A DNA stretch of 64,000 nucleotides from Paenibacillus polymyxa (GTDB lineage Bacteria; Bacillota; Bacilli; Paenibacillales; Paenibacillaceae): NCBI RefSeq assembly GCF_015710975.1, contig NZ_CP049783.1, positions 4,941,501-5,005,500 of the forward strand, read 5' to 3'. Position 1 is the stretch's first letter, and every line of letters starts with the position of its first letter. Position numbers and translations under genes: made by a program. Below the pieces are notes generated by a model that was not told the DNA's origin, made no database searches, and saw only the letters and a program-made list of their open reading frames with translations. Shown here one piece after another: positions 17,181-26,019 of this stretch.

Positions 17181-18188
17181 TTAAGCTGTACTAGCTTCAA
17201 TGAGTTTCACGGGTAGATAGGTTTCTCGCGGGACATCACTGAAGCCACCTTCAATTTCTTTAATAAGTAACTCTATGGAAGATCTCGCGATCTCCTGTAT
17301 TGGTTGCTGAATGGTTGTCAATTCAGGGAGAAGATTGCGGGTTGTTTCTGTTCCGTCATATCCAACTACGCGGATATCTTCAGGAACCCGTTTTCCTCTT
17401 CTTCTTGCTTCAGCAATAAAAGACGCTGCCACCATGTCATTACTCGCGAACAATCCATCTACTTCAGGATGTTCATCGAGCAAGCGTTTAATCGGTTCAT
17501 CGTGATTCTGTTGGTGAAAGGGATCATGTACTTCATAGGTAATTGCCTCTCGACTATACTGCTCCATCACATCTTCATATGCTTTTCTTCTTAAACTTGC
17601 TGGTGTTTCCAATTCAACAGGGCCATTTATGTGTAAGATATGCTTGCACCCCTTTTCAATAAGCAGCTCTGATGCCAGTTTTCCACCCATATAATTATCC
17701 GATCCTACAACTGGGATTGAATCGGATAGGAAACGGTCGATCGCAATAACTGCAATATTCTTCTGTTCATAATTTACGATACCTCGGTTGTGTGTACCGA
17801 CGATAATACCGTCAACTTGATTTCGCATAAGCATATCTACATAAGACTCTTCTTTATCCAGCTGATTTAAGCTGTTACATAGCAACAGCTTATAGCCTAA
17901 TGACGCACAAATATTCTCTATATGGAAAGTCAGCTCTCCGAAAAATGGGTTGCTCGTAGTTGGAATGATTAATCCAATCAGATTTGTCCGTTTAGTAAAT
18001 AATGACCGAGCTACATCATTAGGAAAATAATTTAGCTCCTGCATCGCTTTATGAACTTGATCCTTCGTTTCTTGACTGATATAGCCACGATTATTAAGTA
18101 CGCGAGAAACCGTAGTCGGTGAAACTCCAGCTAATTGTGCAACATCGTTAAGTTTTGGTTTCATTGATTCAACCTGCCTTCTCTTCAT
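17181..18188 (-). CDS. LacI-family repressor of the sucrose module (ScrR-like)
   Basis: A 335-aa regulator. The HTH LNDVAQLAGVSPTTVSRVLNN and hinge NYFPNDVARSL are followed by the ligand domain (TNLIGLIIPTTSNPFFGEL, DGIIVGTHN, DGLFASNDMVAASFI, VVGYDGTETTRNLLPELTTIQQP). ATG at 18188 has GGAG seven bases upstream; an internal ATG at 18164 is possible. It sits directly upstream of the permease-GH32 operon in the same orientation, with the tandem operator in between, so repression relieved by sucrose or fructose is the simplest model. Confidence 0.88.
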   Translation of the reverse strand: MKRRQVESMKPKLNDVAQLAGVSPTTVSRVLNNRGYISQETKDQVHKAMQELNYFPNDVARSLFTKRTNLIGLIIPTTSNPFFGELTFHIENICASLGYKLLLCNSLNQLDKEESYVDMLMRNQVDGIIVGTHNRGIVNYEQKNIAVIAIDRFLSDSIPVVGSDNYMGGKLASELLIEKGCKHILHINGPVELETPASLRRKAYEDVMEQYSREAITYEVHDPFHQQNHDEPIKRLLDEHPEVDGLFASNDMVAASFIAEARRRGKRVPEDIRVVGYDGTETTRNLLPELTTIQQPIQEIARSSIELLIKEIEGGFSDVPRETYLPVKLIEASTA

Positions 18189-18673
18189 GCCAAGTCTCCA
18201 ATTATTCTATTATTTTAACATTGTTAAACGTGAAAAAACATGTCTTCATCATTCCGCGCTGTATATGCAATGACATCATTTTAACCATTATTATTCATCA
18301 TATTTCAATAATATATGTTCCTGTCTCTCCTCGAGAATATTGTATACACTATGTAGTATGTATGAGGTAGTGAATAAACTTGGTTGAAATATCATCTAGA
18401 AACTTATGGATAAATGTATCTATTAAAGTGTATACACCCCGATATTTTTCTCATTTTATATGGACTAATATGTGAATTTACCGTAGTGAAAAGAATCTCA
18501 CATGTGATTTCGTAAAAGTCGTTGTCGCAGGACATTAGTAAACAAAAAAAAAACCCTCAGAAATCCTGGAATGAAGTATATCACATAATATAGTAATTTC
18601 CTTGAGGGGGTAAGTGTTACTGCAAAAGGGACAAAAAAAACACAATCCAAAATAAAGAACTCATCCTATCATA

Positions 18674-18705
18674 ATAGCCGCTCCTAAATTTTTCAGGAGC
18701 GGCTA
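18674..18705. terminator. Terminator of the serine hydrolase gene
   Basis: TAGCCGCTCCT pairs perfectly with AGGAGCGGCTA around a T-rich loop, six bases from the stop codon at 18711. Between 18189 and 18670 no gene is seen; 18552-18607 has a weaker CCCTCA...TGAGGG hairpin. Confidence 0.8.
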
Positions 18706-18710
18706 CACGC

Positions 18711-20753
18711 TTAATTCAAATTGATTATAAATCTATCCCCTGCATTGCCACCCAAAACGATCAAGCCACCTTTGGGCAGCACAACCGAATTGTTATGGCT
18801 GGCAGTTGAAAAATCTACAACCGTTCCGTTTTCATCATAGACAGCGAACCCTCCACTTGTTGGAACATCAACGGTCATCGTTTTATGGGCTACGTTTTTA
18901 TCTATTTTAAACCATGTGGCTTGACCATTCGATGGTATGGTGTACACTGATTTCCCGCCCAGGACAGGTTTAATAGCATCCTCACTGATGTAGGACTGTC
19001 CATCTATGGTTAAATACTCTGAACCATCCTTAGTAGTAAAATTCAAATCAAATGCATCTCTTCCTCTCATAACAGGAATCTCAACAGCATTAACGGCTTT
19101 ATTCTCATCCACAATTTTAGTACCACTTGCGTATCCATTATGATCAACGGATATTTTTTTTGTTATAAATGATGGGGCCAAATAAAAAATAGAAGATATC
19201 TTTTCATCCAGGGCGTAATAATTTTTCCCGTTTCTATGTTCCCATGCCTTTTTAACAGTAGTATTTAGAGGATTGGCATCCAGCTTTTGATATTCATAAG
19301 TCACCATAACCATTTGACCTAATCCCGGAAAGTTTACGTAGAAGTTAGCCTTAATATACGTTTTCCCATTTTTTTGTTTGTCAAAGCCTATGGCTACACT
19401 GCCATCACTGCTTTTGAATTCTCCATTGCCTGTATACACATATTTTTGCGCCGGGACTATTCCATCCAGAAAAGCTGGTAATTCAAGCTCTCCGTTTTTA
19501 ATTTCTACATTGATGGTTGTACCCACAGTTCCATATAATCCAGAATAAGTAAGTAAATCAGATGGCATTTCCACTTTTACAGGAGGTTCAAAGGTTTTAC
19601 CTGGTAGAATGCCTTTAATGATGCCCTTGTCTTTTAGAAGCTCCAATAAAACATTAGAAGCAAAAATACTATCCAGGATGGAAGAACCTCCAGATGAAAG
19701 CACAGCCATAGAAATATGATGCTCTGGTATGGTGATCAAAGTAGAGTGATACAAAACAGTATCGCCACCCTTAGATAACGCAGTTATTCCGTAATCACTA
19801 AACGGTGCCAACTGAACCGCATCCCAACCAAGTCCATAATTAAAGCTGTTTGTCTCTTCAGGTACCCATACTCCATTTCGATATTCATGACTTTGCATGG
19901 ACTTGGCTGATTGCTTAGATAAAATATCGGGTTTGTTCCCCGTTAATACTTCTGAAAACATAACCACCTCTTCCGCGGTGGAGTATAAGCCCCCTGTCCC
20001 GATGACATTGGCATTTTCAACCGGTAAGGCCCCCTCAATCGCAGGAAAATAAGTTTTGGACAGCTGTTGTCTATCAAATTGATCGAGAGGTGTTTTGGTA
20101 GATTTCAAACCCAAAGGGGTATTTATATGCTTTGCCAGGAAATCGGTGTAACTTAGACCGCTCACCCGCTCAACCAATATTTCGAGCAATTGAAATCCAT
20201 CATTGGTATATACGGAATATTCGCCAGGGTTTGATTTTAAAGTTTCTGATTGCAACCTTAGCAAGAGCTCATCATGATTTTTTGTATCATTGTCATTAAA
20301 TAACATACTATTTTTTAAGTGGGCACCGTAAAGGCCTGACGAATGATTTAACAGCATACGCGGTGTAATTTTTTTGTACCTTTCATCGGCCATTGTAAAG
20401 TCCTTAATGTATGTTGTGAGCGGCTGATCAATATCTACCTTATGGGCATCCACCAGCATCATCGTTGCAGCAGCTACATACATTTTGCTTGTAGAGCCTA
20501 TACCAAACATCGTATCTTTGGTGATCGGCTCGTTGGTTGCTTTATTCTTTACACCCACGCTATCCGATAATACGATGTTTCCATGGTCCATAATGGCATA
20601 CTGCACACCGCTAGCACCGTATTTGGATACCAGCTCTGAGGCCAGACTGCGAGCCTTTTCCTTGATGGGTTCAGGAGTGCCTTGAGCAAAAGTATTCGTC
20701 ATTGGCAGCACAAAAAGCATAGCAGAAACGAACACAGCTATTATTTTCTTCAT
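18711..20753 (-). CDS. Secreted beta-lactamase-family serine hydrolase (class C / penicillin-binding type)
   Basis: A 680-aa exported protein. The signal peptide (1-23) ends near TFA-QG. The beta-lactamase domain covers about 35-370, with STSK at 87-90 (nucleophile Ser87, Lys90) and YTN at 182-184 (second motif); the third, KTG-like, motif is not clear but SKGGDT near 335 is a candidate. The remaining 300 residues are beta-rich without a family I can name. Such proteins are usually D-aminopeptidases, esterases or peptidoglycan carboxypeptidases rather than true beta-lactamases. The ATG follows GGAGG. It lies downstream of a LytTR-type two-component pair. Confidence 0.85.
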   Translation of the reverse strand: MKKIIAVFVSAMLFVLPMTNTFAQGTPEPIKEKARSLASELVSKYGASGVQYAIMDHGNIVLSDSVGVKNKATNEPITKDTMFGIGSTSKMYVAAATMMLVDAHKVDIDQPLTTYIKDFTMADERYKKITPRMLLNHSSGLYGAHLKNSMLFNDNDTKNHDELLLRLQSETLKSNPGEYSVYTNDGFQLLEILVERVSGLSYTDFLAKHINTPLGLKSTKTPLDQFDRQQLSKTYFPAIEGALPVENANVIGTGGLYSTAEEVVMFSEVLTGNKPDILSKQSAKSMQSHEYRNGVWVPEETNSFNYGLGWDAVQLAPFSDYGITALSKGGDTVLYHSTLITIPEHHISMAVLSSGGSSILDSIFASNVLLELLKDKGIIKGILPGKTFEPPVKVEMPSDLLTYSGLYGTVGTTINVEIKNGELELPAFLDGIVPAQKYVYTGNGEFKSSDGSVAIGFDKQKNGKTYIKANFYVNFPGLGQMVMVTYEYQKLDANPLNTTVKKAWEHRNGKNYYALDEKISSIFYLAPSFITKKISVDHNGYASGTKIVDENKAVNAVEIPVMRGRDAFDLNFTTKDGSEYLTIDGQSYISEDAIKPVLGGKSVYTIPSNGQATWFKIDKNVAHKTMTVDVPTSGGFAVYDENGTVVDFSTASHNNSVVLPKGGLIVLGGNAGDRFIINLN

Positions 20754-20832
20754 TCCATATTTCCTCCTCTTATAGCTTCATCAGACTTTATTACTGACCT
20801 GATCATACAACGAACGAGGATTCTATATAAAA

Positions 20833-20866
20833 AAACACCCTTAAACGTAAAAAACAATCCCTAAAC
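20833..20866 (-). promoter_or_regulatory. Direct repeats resembling LytTR-regulator sites upstream of the serine hydrolase
   Basis: On the minus strand GTTTAGGGATTGTTT and GTTTAAGGGTGTTT occur with a 20-bp period, followed by TATATAGAAT as a possible -10. AgrA/LytR-class sites are direct repeats spaced about two helical turns, so this could link the neighbouring regulator to the hydrolase. Confidence 0.4.
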
Positions 20867-20876
20867 AACAAGATGT

Positions 20877-22178
20877 CTAAGGAATGTCCTTATAAAATGG
20901 TAATAAAACCATATTATCGAATACTTTATTTTTCGTTTCAATGGTCATATTCCCACCGTATTTATCACATATTCTAGATATATTGGTTAAGCCAATGCCA
21001 TGAACATCCAGGTTTGATTTTTGACTATGCAAATGAGCCACTTCATTCTCCACATGATTCAGAATGTGAATGAAAAGCGCAGATTCATTGGAATGTATTT
21101 TAATCAGAATGTACCTGTCATCAGCAATCTTGACCTTTTTAGATGCTTCTATGGCATTATCCAGCATATTCCCTAGAGCAACACATAAATCATAACGTTC
21201 AATATTTACTTTCTGTGAATATAAGTTAAGTTGGGTATCTACCTTTATGCCATTAGCTTGTCCAATATTAAGACTATTCGTGACAAGGGCATCTATAACC
21301 AGATTACCGGTATTAACCCTTTGATATGCTCCTTCGATTTTATTTAATGTGATCTTAATATGTTCACTCGCCTCAGCTAATTCATTTCTCTTGATACATT
21401 CGTCAATATACAAAAACTGTTGATGTGTATCATGAATGATTCTTTTTATATTTTTGAAGCTGTGAACCGTTTTTTCGTAGTTAGCATCTTGGTAGTCCAT
21501 CTGATGTTGTAGTTGAGCATTTTCATGCATTAACTGGAATTTTTCAATAACATTATCGAAGATGTATATAATAAAAACATTTAAAGAAATAAAGCCAATA
21601 ATAGAGCCAAAATAATACATATTCTTTTCACTATAAACAGATAAAACATTAACCTGGTATATACTTATGATGGGAACGATTAAAAATAAAAAATAGTAAC
21701 GATGCTGCAAAGGGAAGGTTCTGCGTTTGGCGAATAGCCGTATAATCTGAATGACAGCAAACATGATAATACAGCTGAGTAGCATAACCTTAGAAAATAT
21801 CAAGTGATCCTGTCCGCTCAAATGACTATAGTTGCTAATCTTAACGGAGTCTACAGCATATAAAATATACAGGGATAAAAGATTAACGATGGTGATCAAC
21901 ACAGCATAAAGAATGGAAAAAATGATCTTTGTCTTTATTTCCACGGTATAAGACTGAGCCAAGCTAAATATGACAAATAACGCCAAAATAGAGGAAAACG
22001 TAGGGGTCAGATAGACAGTTAAATATAAGAAGTTCAACAACCCGAAAATAATGAAATACATCGTTCTGTTCGGCTTTCGACTGGACTTATCAAAAACCGA
22101 GTTGAAATAAAAATTGACCTGAAAGCACATCACCAGTACGACACATAGGTTAAGAAACAGGTAGTTATATGCCATCAT
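20877..22178 (-). CDS. AgrC-like sensor histidine kinase (GHKL type)
   Basis: A 433-aa protein. Six or so hydrophobic helices occupy residues 1-215, then a coiled coil (HENAQLQHQMDYQDANYEKTV). The phospho-acceptor region is IKRIIHDTHQQFLYI (His), and the GHKL ATPase has the N box (ALGNMLDNAIEAS) and G box (VHGIGLTNI). This is the AgrC/ComD/FsrC layout that senses peptide pheromones in other Firmicutes. It starts one base after the regulator stop. No agrB or agrD-like gene is adjacent, so its ligand must come from elsewhere or be something else. Confidence 0.88.
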   Translation of the reverse strand: MMAYNYLFLNLCVVLVMCFQVNFYFNSVFDKSSRKPNRTMYFIIFGLLNFLYLTVYLTPTFSSILALFVIFSLAQSYTVEIKTKIIFSILYAVLITIVNLLSLYILYAVDSVKISNYSHLSGQDHLIFSKVMLLSCIIMFAVIQIIRLFAKRRTFPLQHRYYFLFLIVPIISIYQVNVLSVYSEKNMYYFGSIIGFISLNVFIIYIFDNVIEKFQLMHENAQLQHQMDYQDANYEKTVHSFKNIKRIIHDTHQQFLYIDECIKRNELAEASEHIKITLNKIEGAYQRVNTGNLVIDALVTNSLNIGQANGIKVDTQLNLYSQKVNIERYDLCVALGNMLDNAIEASKKVKIADDRYILIKIHSNESALFIHILNHVENEVAHLHSQKSNLDVHGIGLTNISRICDKYGGNMTIETKNKVFDNMVLLPFYKDIP

Positions 22179-22179
22179 A

Positions 22180-22920
22180 TTAATGCATCTTCATAATCAT
22201 AAATTTGGTATACAAATCTTTAACTTCTTTTATTTTAGAACGTCCAATAGGCAACTTTACATCATTTGACATCAGAACATCACCGCCAGCAAATTTTTTG
22301 ACATGAATTAAATTTATAATAATCGAACGATGAATTTGCAAAAAATTATGTTCCTTTAATGCTGATGCATAATCAGAAAGAATCCCTTTGCTATCATAGG
22401 TTTGTGTAGAGGTTACAAAATGCAGCTTATTTTTTATGGTTAAGCTTTTGACCACTTCAATACTAATGATATCATCATATTTTAAAAGCACTTCCTCATA
22501 AGCTGACTTGATGATAACGAATTTTTTATCGAGAGCTTGAAAATATTGACACAGCTTTATTATTTTTTCCTCAAAGATATGGGGAGCAATCGGTTTTATT
22601 AAATATTGAAATGTAACTACGTCAAAACTTTCCACCATATATTCAGGGTAGCTCGTTAAAAAAACAATCTGTTCATCTAGGTGATTTAAACTCCTTATTT
22701 TTCGGGCGGTTTGAATTCCGTTCATGCCATTCATTTCAACATCCAATATTAAGATATGGAATGGAGACTCATGGTTTTGATAATGAGATACTAGTTGTTC
22801 TCCTGAGTCGAATAATTCAACTTTAAATTCTATATTTGTTTTGATTGATAAAGCGATCAGCATATTTTTAACAAGCTCTCTTTGCTTGTACTCATCATCG
22901 CAAATAGCCACTCTATACAT
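22180..22920 (-). CDS. LytTR-family response regulator (AgrA-like)
   Basis: A 246-aa regulator. The receiver domain has CDD at 7-9, phospho-acceptor Asp in HILILDVEMNGMNGI and Lys in YLIKP. The C-terminal LytTR domain (about 145-245) shows HNFLQIHRSIIINLIHVK and LPIGRSKIKEVK, the DNA-contacting strands. ATG at 22920 follows AAAGGGGGC; a longer frame to 22950 lacks a better site. It forms an operon with the kinase downstream. Direct repeats upstream of the secreted serine hydrolase are a possible target. Confidence 0.9.
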   Translation of the reverse strand: MYRVAICDDEYKQRELVKNMLIALSIKTNIEFKVELFDSGEQLVSHYQNHESPFHILILDVEMNGMNGIQTARKIRSLNHLDEQIVFLTSYPEYMVESFDVVTFQYLIKPIAPHIFEEKIIKLCQYFQALDKKFVIIKSAYEEVLLKYDDIISIEVVKSLTIKNKLHFVTSTQTYDSKGILSDYASALKEHNFLQIHRSIIINLIHVKKFAGGDVLMSNDVKLPIGRSKIKEVKDLYTKFMIMKMH

Positions 22921-23260
22921 AAATGCCCCCTTTCCCATTACATGTTGCAAGGAAGTATAGTCTGAACAGTATACAATATTTTAATATTCTATATATAACT
23001 TTTGGATAAAACGCAAATTCAAATCCCTTAAATGCGATTTATTGTGTGCTATTCGTTCTTTATGCTTGGGCATTCCCTTTTTTCCATCGGGGGCTTGCGT
23101 AGGTTGGTCGGTTTGCGGACGATGTCGCTGGAATGAGGTTTGCTACTGTTTTGACTATTTTGACCCGTTGAATAAGAACACAACTTGTGATTTATTAGGA
23201 AGATAGGAATTGATGTATCAGGAGAACGACTTTCATACATAAGACTTATTGGAGGAATTT

Positions 23261-24070
23261 ATGGATAATAAAAGGTATTTTTCAATTGGAGAAGTTTCTA
23301 GATTAAAAAATGTTACGATAAAAGCCCTACGTTATTATCATAATATTGGTTTGTTAATACCTGCATACACTAATCCCGAAAACGGTTATCGCTATTATAC
23401 AATTAATCAATTCATCTATCTGGATATTATAAAAATTTGCAAGCAAAGTAATGTAAGTGTCAAAGAAATTAAAGCTTTATTTGCTAAAGCCGATACTAAT
23501 TACCTTAAATTTTACTTGGAACAGAAAAATGAAGAAATTCATAAAGAAATAAAGAAATTAGAGCAACTTAATAAACAAATAGAAATATTAAAGACAGCTA
23601 TCCATTCATCTGAAGATGGACTCATGAACAATGGATTTAATATTCAAACATTTAAAGACAGATACTTTTTAAGTTTACCTACTCAAGTTGGAGAACTTAA
23701 TGAGATAAAGTCATTCGATAAGTTAGATGAAAAATTAGGCGAATTGGCAGTCCAAACGTTTCAGTATGGATTAATTTATTCATGTCACCATGATAATTGG
23801 AAAATCAGTGATGTATTTCGTCTAATAACATCAGATGATTATAGATTGCTTAAAGATACCTTTAATGTATCTAAATTATCAAAAGGAGAATATTTAACTA
23901 TTAATTGCACGGGAGATACTGAAATTGAAACATTTCAATTAGTAAAAGAATATTTGGAGAAAAACAGTTTGACGTGTAATAAGGTTTATATGTTTTATCT
24001 AGTGACAGATGTTTTTAATCAATATAATCATTTCTCTCAATTTCAAATTAGTCTAAAGCCCACCCTATAA
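23261..24070 (+). CDS. MerR-family regulator (BmrR/BltR-like) with C-terminal effector domain
   Basis: A 269-aa protein. MerR HTH at residues 4-75: YFSIGEVSRLKNVTIKALRYYHNIGLL then NGYRYYTINQF. A dimerisation coiled coil (EQKNEEIHKEIKKLEQLNKQIEIL) follows, and residues about 115-269 resemble GyrI-like drug-binding domains. ATG at 23261 follows GGAGG. It is convergent with the GNAT gene, whose promoter carries a MerR-type dyad between -35 and -10, and is thus the probable activator, as BltR is for the blt operon. The interval 22921-23245 has no supported gene. Confidence 0.85.
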   Translation: MDNKRYFSIGEVSRLKNVTIKALRYYHNIGLLIPAYTNPENGYRYYTINQFIYLDIIKICKQSNVSVKEIKALFAKADTNYLKFYLEQKNEEIHKEIKKLEQLNKQIEILKTAIHSSEDGLMNNGFNIQTFKDRYFLSLPTQVGELNEIKSFDKLDEKLGELAVQTFQYGLIYSCHHDNWKISDVFRLITSDDYRLLKDTFNVSKLSKGEYLTINCTGDTEIETFQLVKEYLEKNSLTCNKVYMFYLVTDVFNQYNHFSQFQISLKPTL

Positions 24071-24082
24071 ATAAGGTGGGCT
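24057..24082. terminator. Bidirectional terminator between MerR and GNAT genes
   Basis: AGCCCACC pairs with GGTGGGCT around a 10-base AT-rich loop, overlapping the MerR stop region. Confidence 0.8.
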
Positions 24083-24092
24083 GACTTTTAGC

Positions 24093-24725
24093 TTATAGCT
24101 TGTATTCATAAATAAAATTTGTATTTTCGAGTTTGCCGTTAGGTAGATTAAATACAGTTACTTCTTCATCAAGACGGACAAATCCATTATGATCATAGAA
24201 TCCATAGTTACTCATTGTATCTGTATACACATAAATTTTATTTGTTTTTGTATTTTTTAAGTAAGAGATGAGCTCATTAAATAATTGTTTCCCTACCTTT
24301 TTTCCTCTAGCTCCTTCAGAAACAGCAAAGAATTCTAAGCACCCCTGAAACTCATCTTCTTTTCCTCTAATTAACTTGCTGTATGCCTCATTAGTCATAG
24401 AGGTGAGTTCAACAAATACTTTTCGTTCGATGTCATTTAGATTTAAGAGTTGTAGCAATTCACTTGTATAATCTTCTTGTAACAATCTATAAGATGTTAT
24501 TTCACCAACTCTTGAACCAAAAATTACACCAATGACTTCTCCATCTAATGTAGCTACTCTTCCAAAAGTACTTTTATTTAATATTGGACTTATGAACATC
24601 ATTGTAACTGCTGCATTTATTATGCCGTCATCCTCGATAAAATCCTTTGCGTTCCAGGTATCTGCGATAATCGCTTTAATAGGTTCTATATCCTCTTTTC
24701 TAATGTCTCTAATAACTAAGTTCAT
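24093..24725 (-). CDS. GNAT-family N-acetyltransferase
   Basis: A 210-aa cytoplasmic enzyme that transfers acetyl from acetyl-CoA to an amine. FFAVSEGARGKKVGKQLFNEL is motif A with the R/Q-x-x-G-x-G/A pyrophosphate-binding loop, and KIYVYTDTMSNYGFYDHNGF is motif B with the catalytic-site Tyr. ATG at 24725 follows AAAGGAGG. Its promoter has a MerR dyad, which suggests induction by a toxic compound the neighbouring MerR protein senses. A polyamine or drug acetyltransferase role by analogy to BltD is possible but not shown. Confidence 0.83.
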   Translation of the reverse strand: MNLVIRDIRKEDIEPIKAIIADTWNAKDFIEDDGIINAAVTMMFISPILNKSTFGRVATLDGEVIGVIFGSRVGEITSYRLLQEDYTSELLQLLNLNDIERKVFVELTSMTNEAYSKLIRGKEDEFQGCLEFFAVSEGARGKKVGKQLFNELISYLKNTKTNKIYVYTDTMSNYGFYDHNGFVRLDEEVTVFNLPNGKLENTNFIYEYKL

Positions 24726-24764
24726 TTTGACTTCCTCCTTTTAATCGATTAGCTTACAAACTGA

Positions 24765-24795
24765 GTTTAATGTCTCCCCTAATGGGGAGAGTCAA
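24765..24795 (-). promoter_or_regulatory. MerR-type promoter of the GNAT gene
   Basis: On the minus strand TTGACT (rc of 24790-24795) is followed by the palindrome CTCCCCATTAGGGGAG and a weak -10 (TTAAAC or TAAACT) at a 19-20 bp spacer. The over-long spacer filled by a dyad is the hallmark of MerR-activated promoters; the bmr promoter of B. subtilis has a similar CTCCCC dyad. The rest of 24796-25020 shows no supported gene. Confidence 0.75.
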
Positions 24796-25071
24796 GTATT
24801 TAATGCAGTGTCTTTTTCAACAGGGCTCACTTACAAGAATAGACGGCTAATAGTCATGTTAAACTGGGAAGTTTGGTCCGCTCGGAACCTGGTGACGATG
24901 GTACGATAGCAACGCCAGATGCCATCGATTGTCGATATTCAGTTTGGCACCTGTTCCAAGGGCGTTTAATACGCTATCGCTCTGTTTTTGAAGTTTTTCA
25001 TAACATCATTATGCTAACTAAAAAATCCCCTAGCGGGGTCTATTCAGCTATCTCTCCCTGGACAGGCAAAA

Positions 25072-25089
25072 GCAGCCCTATAGGGCTGC
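25072..25089. terminator. Terminator of the lichenase gene
   Basis: GCAGCCCTATAGGGCTGC is a perfect 18-bp palindrome 20 bases after the stop codon. A second short hairpin, CCCCTAGCGGGG, lies at 25027-25038. Confidence 0.75.
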
Positions 25090-25108
25090 CTCTTCTGCTG
25101 TAATCATA

Positions 25109-25825
25109 CTAATTGCTCGTATATTTTACCCAGTCATATTCGGCATACAGCGGATTTGCTCCATTATATGACCCTAACCAGCTATCTACTCCGGTACCAT
25201 TCCATAAATTCATCATAATTTTGCCTGGCGTACTTGGAATATTCGTGGTTGCTGTATGTTTCAGAACACCGTCAACGTACCATTTAATATACCCTGGCTG
25301 CCAATCGAAAGCATAGGTATGGAAGCTCGTTGAAGCATCAAAGCCAAGATTGATAATTTTCTCGTGCCCACCGACTCCATTGGTATAATAGTTAAACTGT
25401 ACTTTTGTCGTGTCCTTTCCTAAAAATTCGATATCTATTTCATCCCATTGCGTGCCATGGGAAGGTCCTGTATACGTGAAAAAGGATGAGACAATTCCCG
25501 TATTTTTAGCAGGCTTCATGCTGACCTCGTACAGGCCATATCCGTAATTGTTCGTTGATCGGTACTCCCCACAATCAAATTTGTTGTTCGCCGGACTCGT
25601 TAAACTCAGCTTGAGCTTTCCATCATTCGTAAAGTTAACATTGTTGGCACGCCAAGTGCAATTGAACATCTGCCCATTGGAGTACCCATCTGCCTTTTGC
25701 CAAGTACTTGAATTAAAATAACTTAATGGTTCCCAGAACACATTCCCCGCAAATGCGCTTACCGAAAAAAACAGAGAAATCACACCTGTGATCATCAGCG
25801 TAAACCAAGACTTCTTCTTCATCAT
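25109..25825 (-). CDS. gluB: Secreted GH16 endo-beta-1,3-1,4-glucanase (lichenase)
   Basis: A 238-aa exported enzyme that cleaves mixed-linkage beta-glucans. Signal peptide about 1-26, cut after SAFA. The catalytic motif DEIDIEFLG holds nucleophile Glu129, Asp131 and acid/base Glu133; Cys56 and Cys85 form the disulfide conserved in Bacillus lichenases. Length and sequence closely resemble P. polymyxa GluB as I recall it. It lies downstream of the GH43 gene in the same orientation, the known gluB-xynD arrangement. ATG at 25825 follows GGAGG; the next codon is also ATG with better spacing. Confidence 0.95.
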   Translation of the reverse strand: MMKKKSWFTLMITGVISLFFSVSAFAGNVFWEPLSYFNSSTWQKADGYSNGQMFNCTWRANNVNFTNDGKLKLSLTSPANNKFDCGEYRSTNNYGYGLYEVSMKPAKNTGIVSSFFTYTGPSHGTQWDEIDIEFLGKDTTKVQFNYYTNGVGGHEKIINLGFDASTSFHTYAFDWQPGYIKWYVDGVLKHTATTNIPSTPGKIMMNLWNGTGVDSWLGSYNGANPLYAEYDWVKYTSN

Positions 25826-26019
25826 ACACCTCCAAGGACAATTTCAAATATGAATGAAAGTTGTGGAATGTGGTTTCCAGCAAACGTAATATGATCTGCC
25901 GAAAACCAAATAATAGAGCTTGCCTGGACATTTACCCGCTAATAGCGTTCTCTTGGAATAACAGGGCGGGTCCCTCGATTTTGCAAAAGCTCCAAAACAC
26001 CTACTGTTTATATGAGCGA

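Noticed and set aside
23049..23240. 63-codon minus-strand frame upstream of merR
   Set aside because: No ribosome binding site and no motif; it lies in the region expected to hold the merR promoter.
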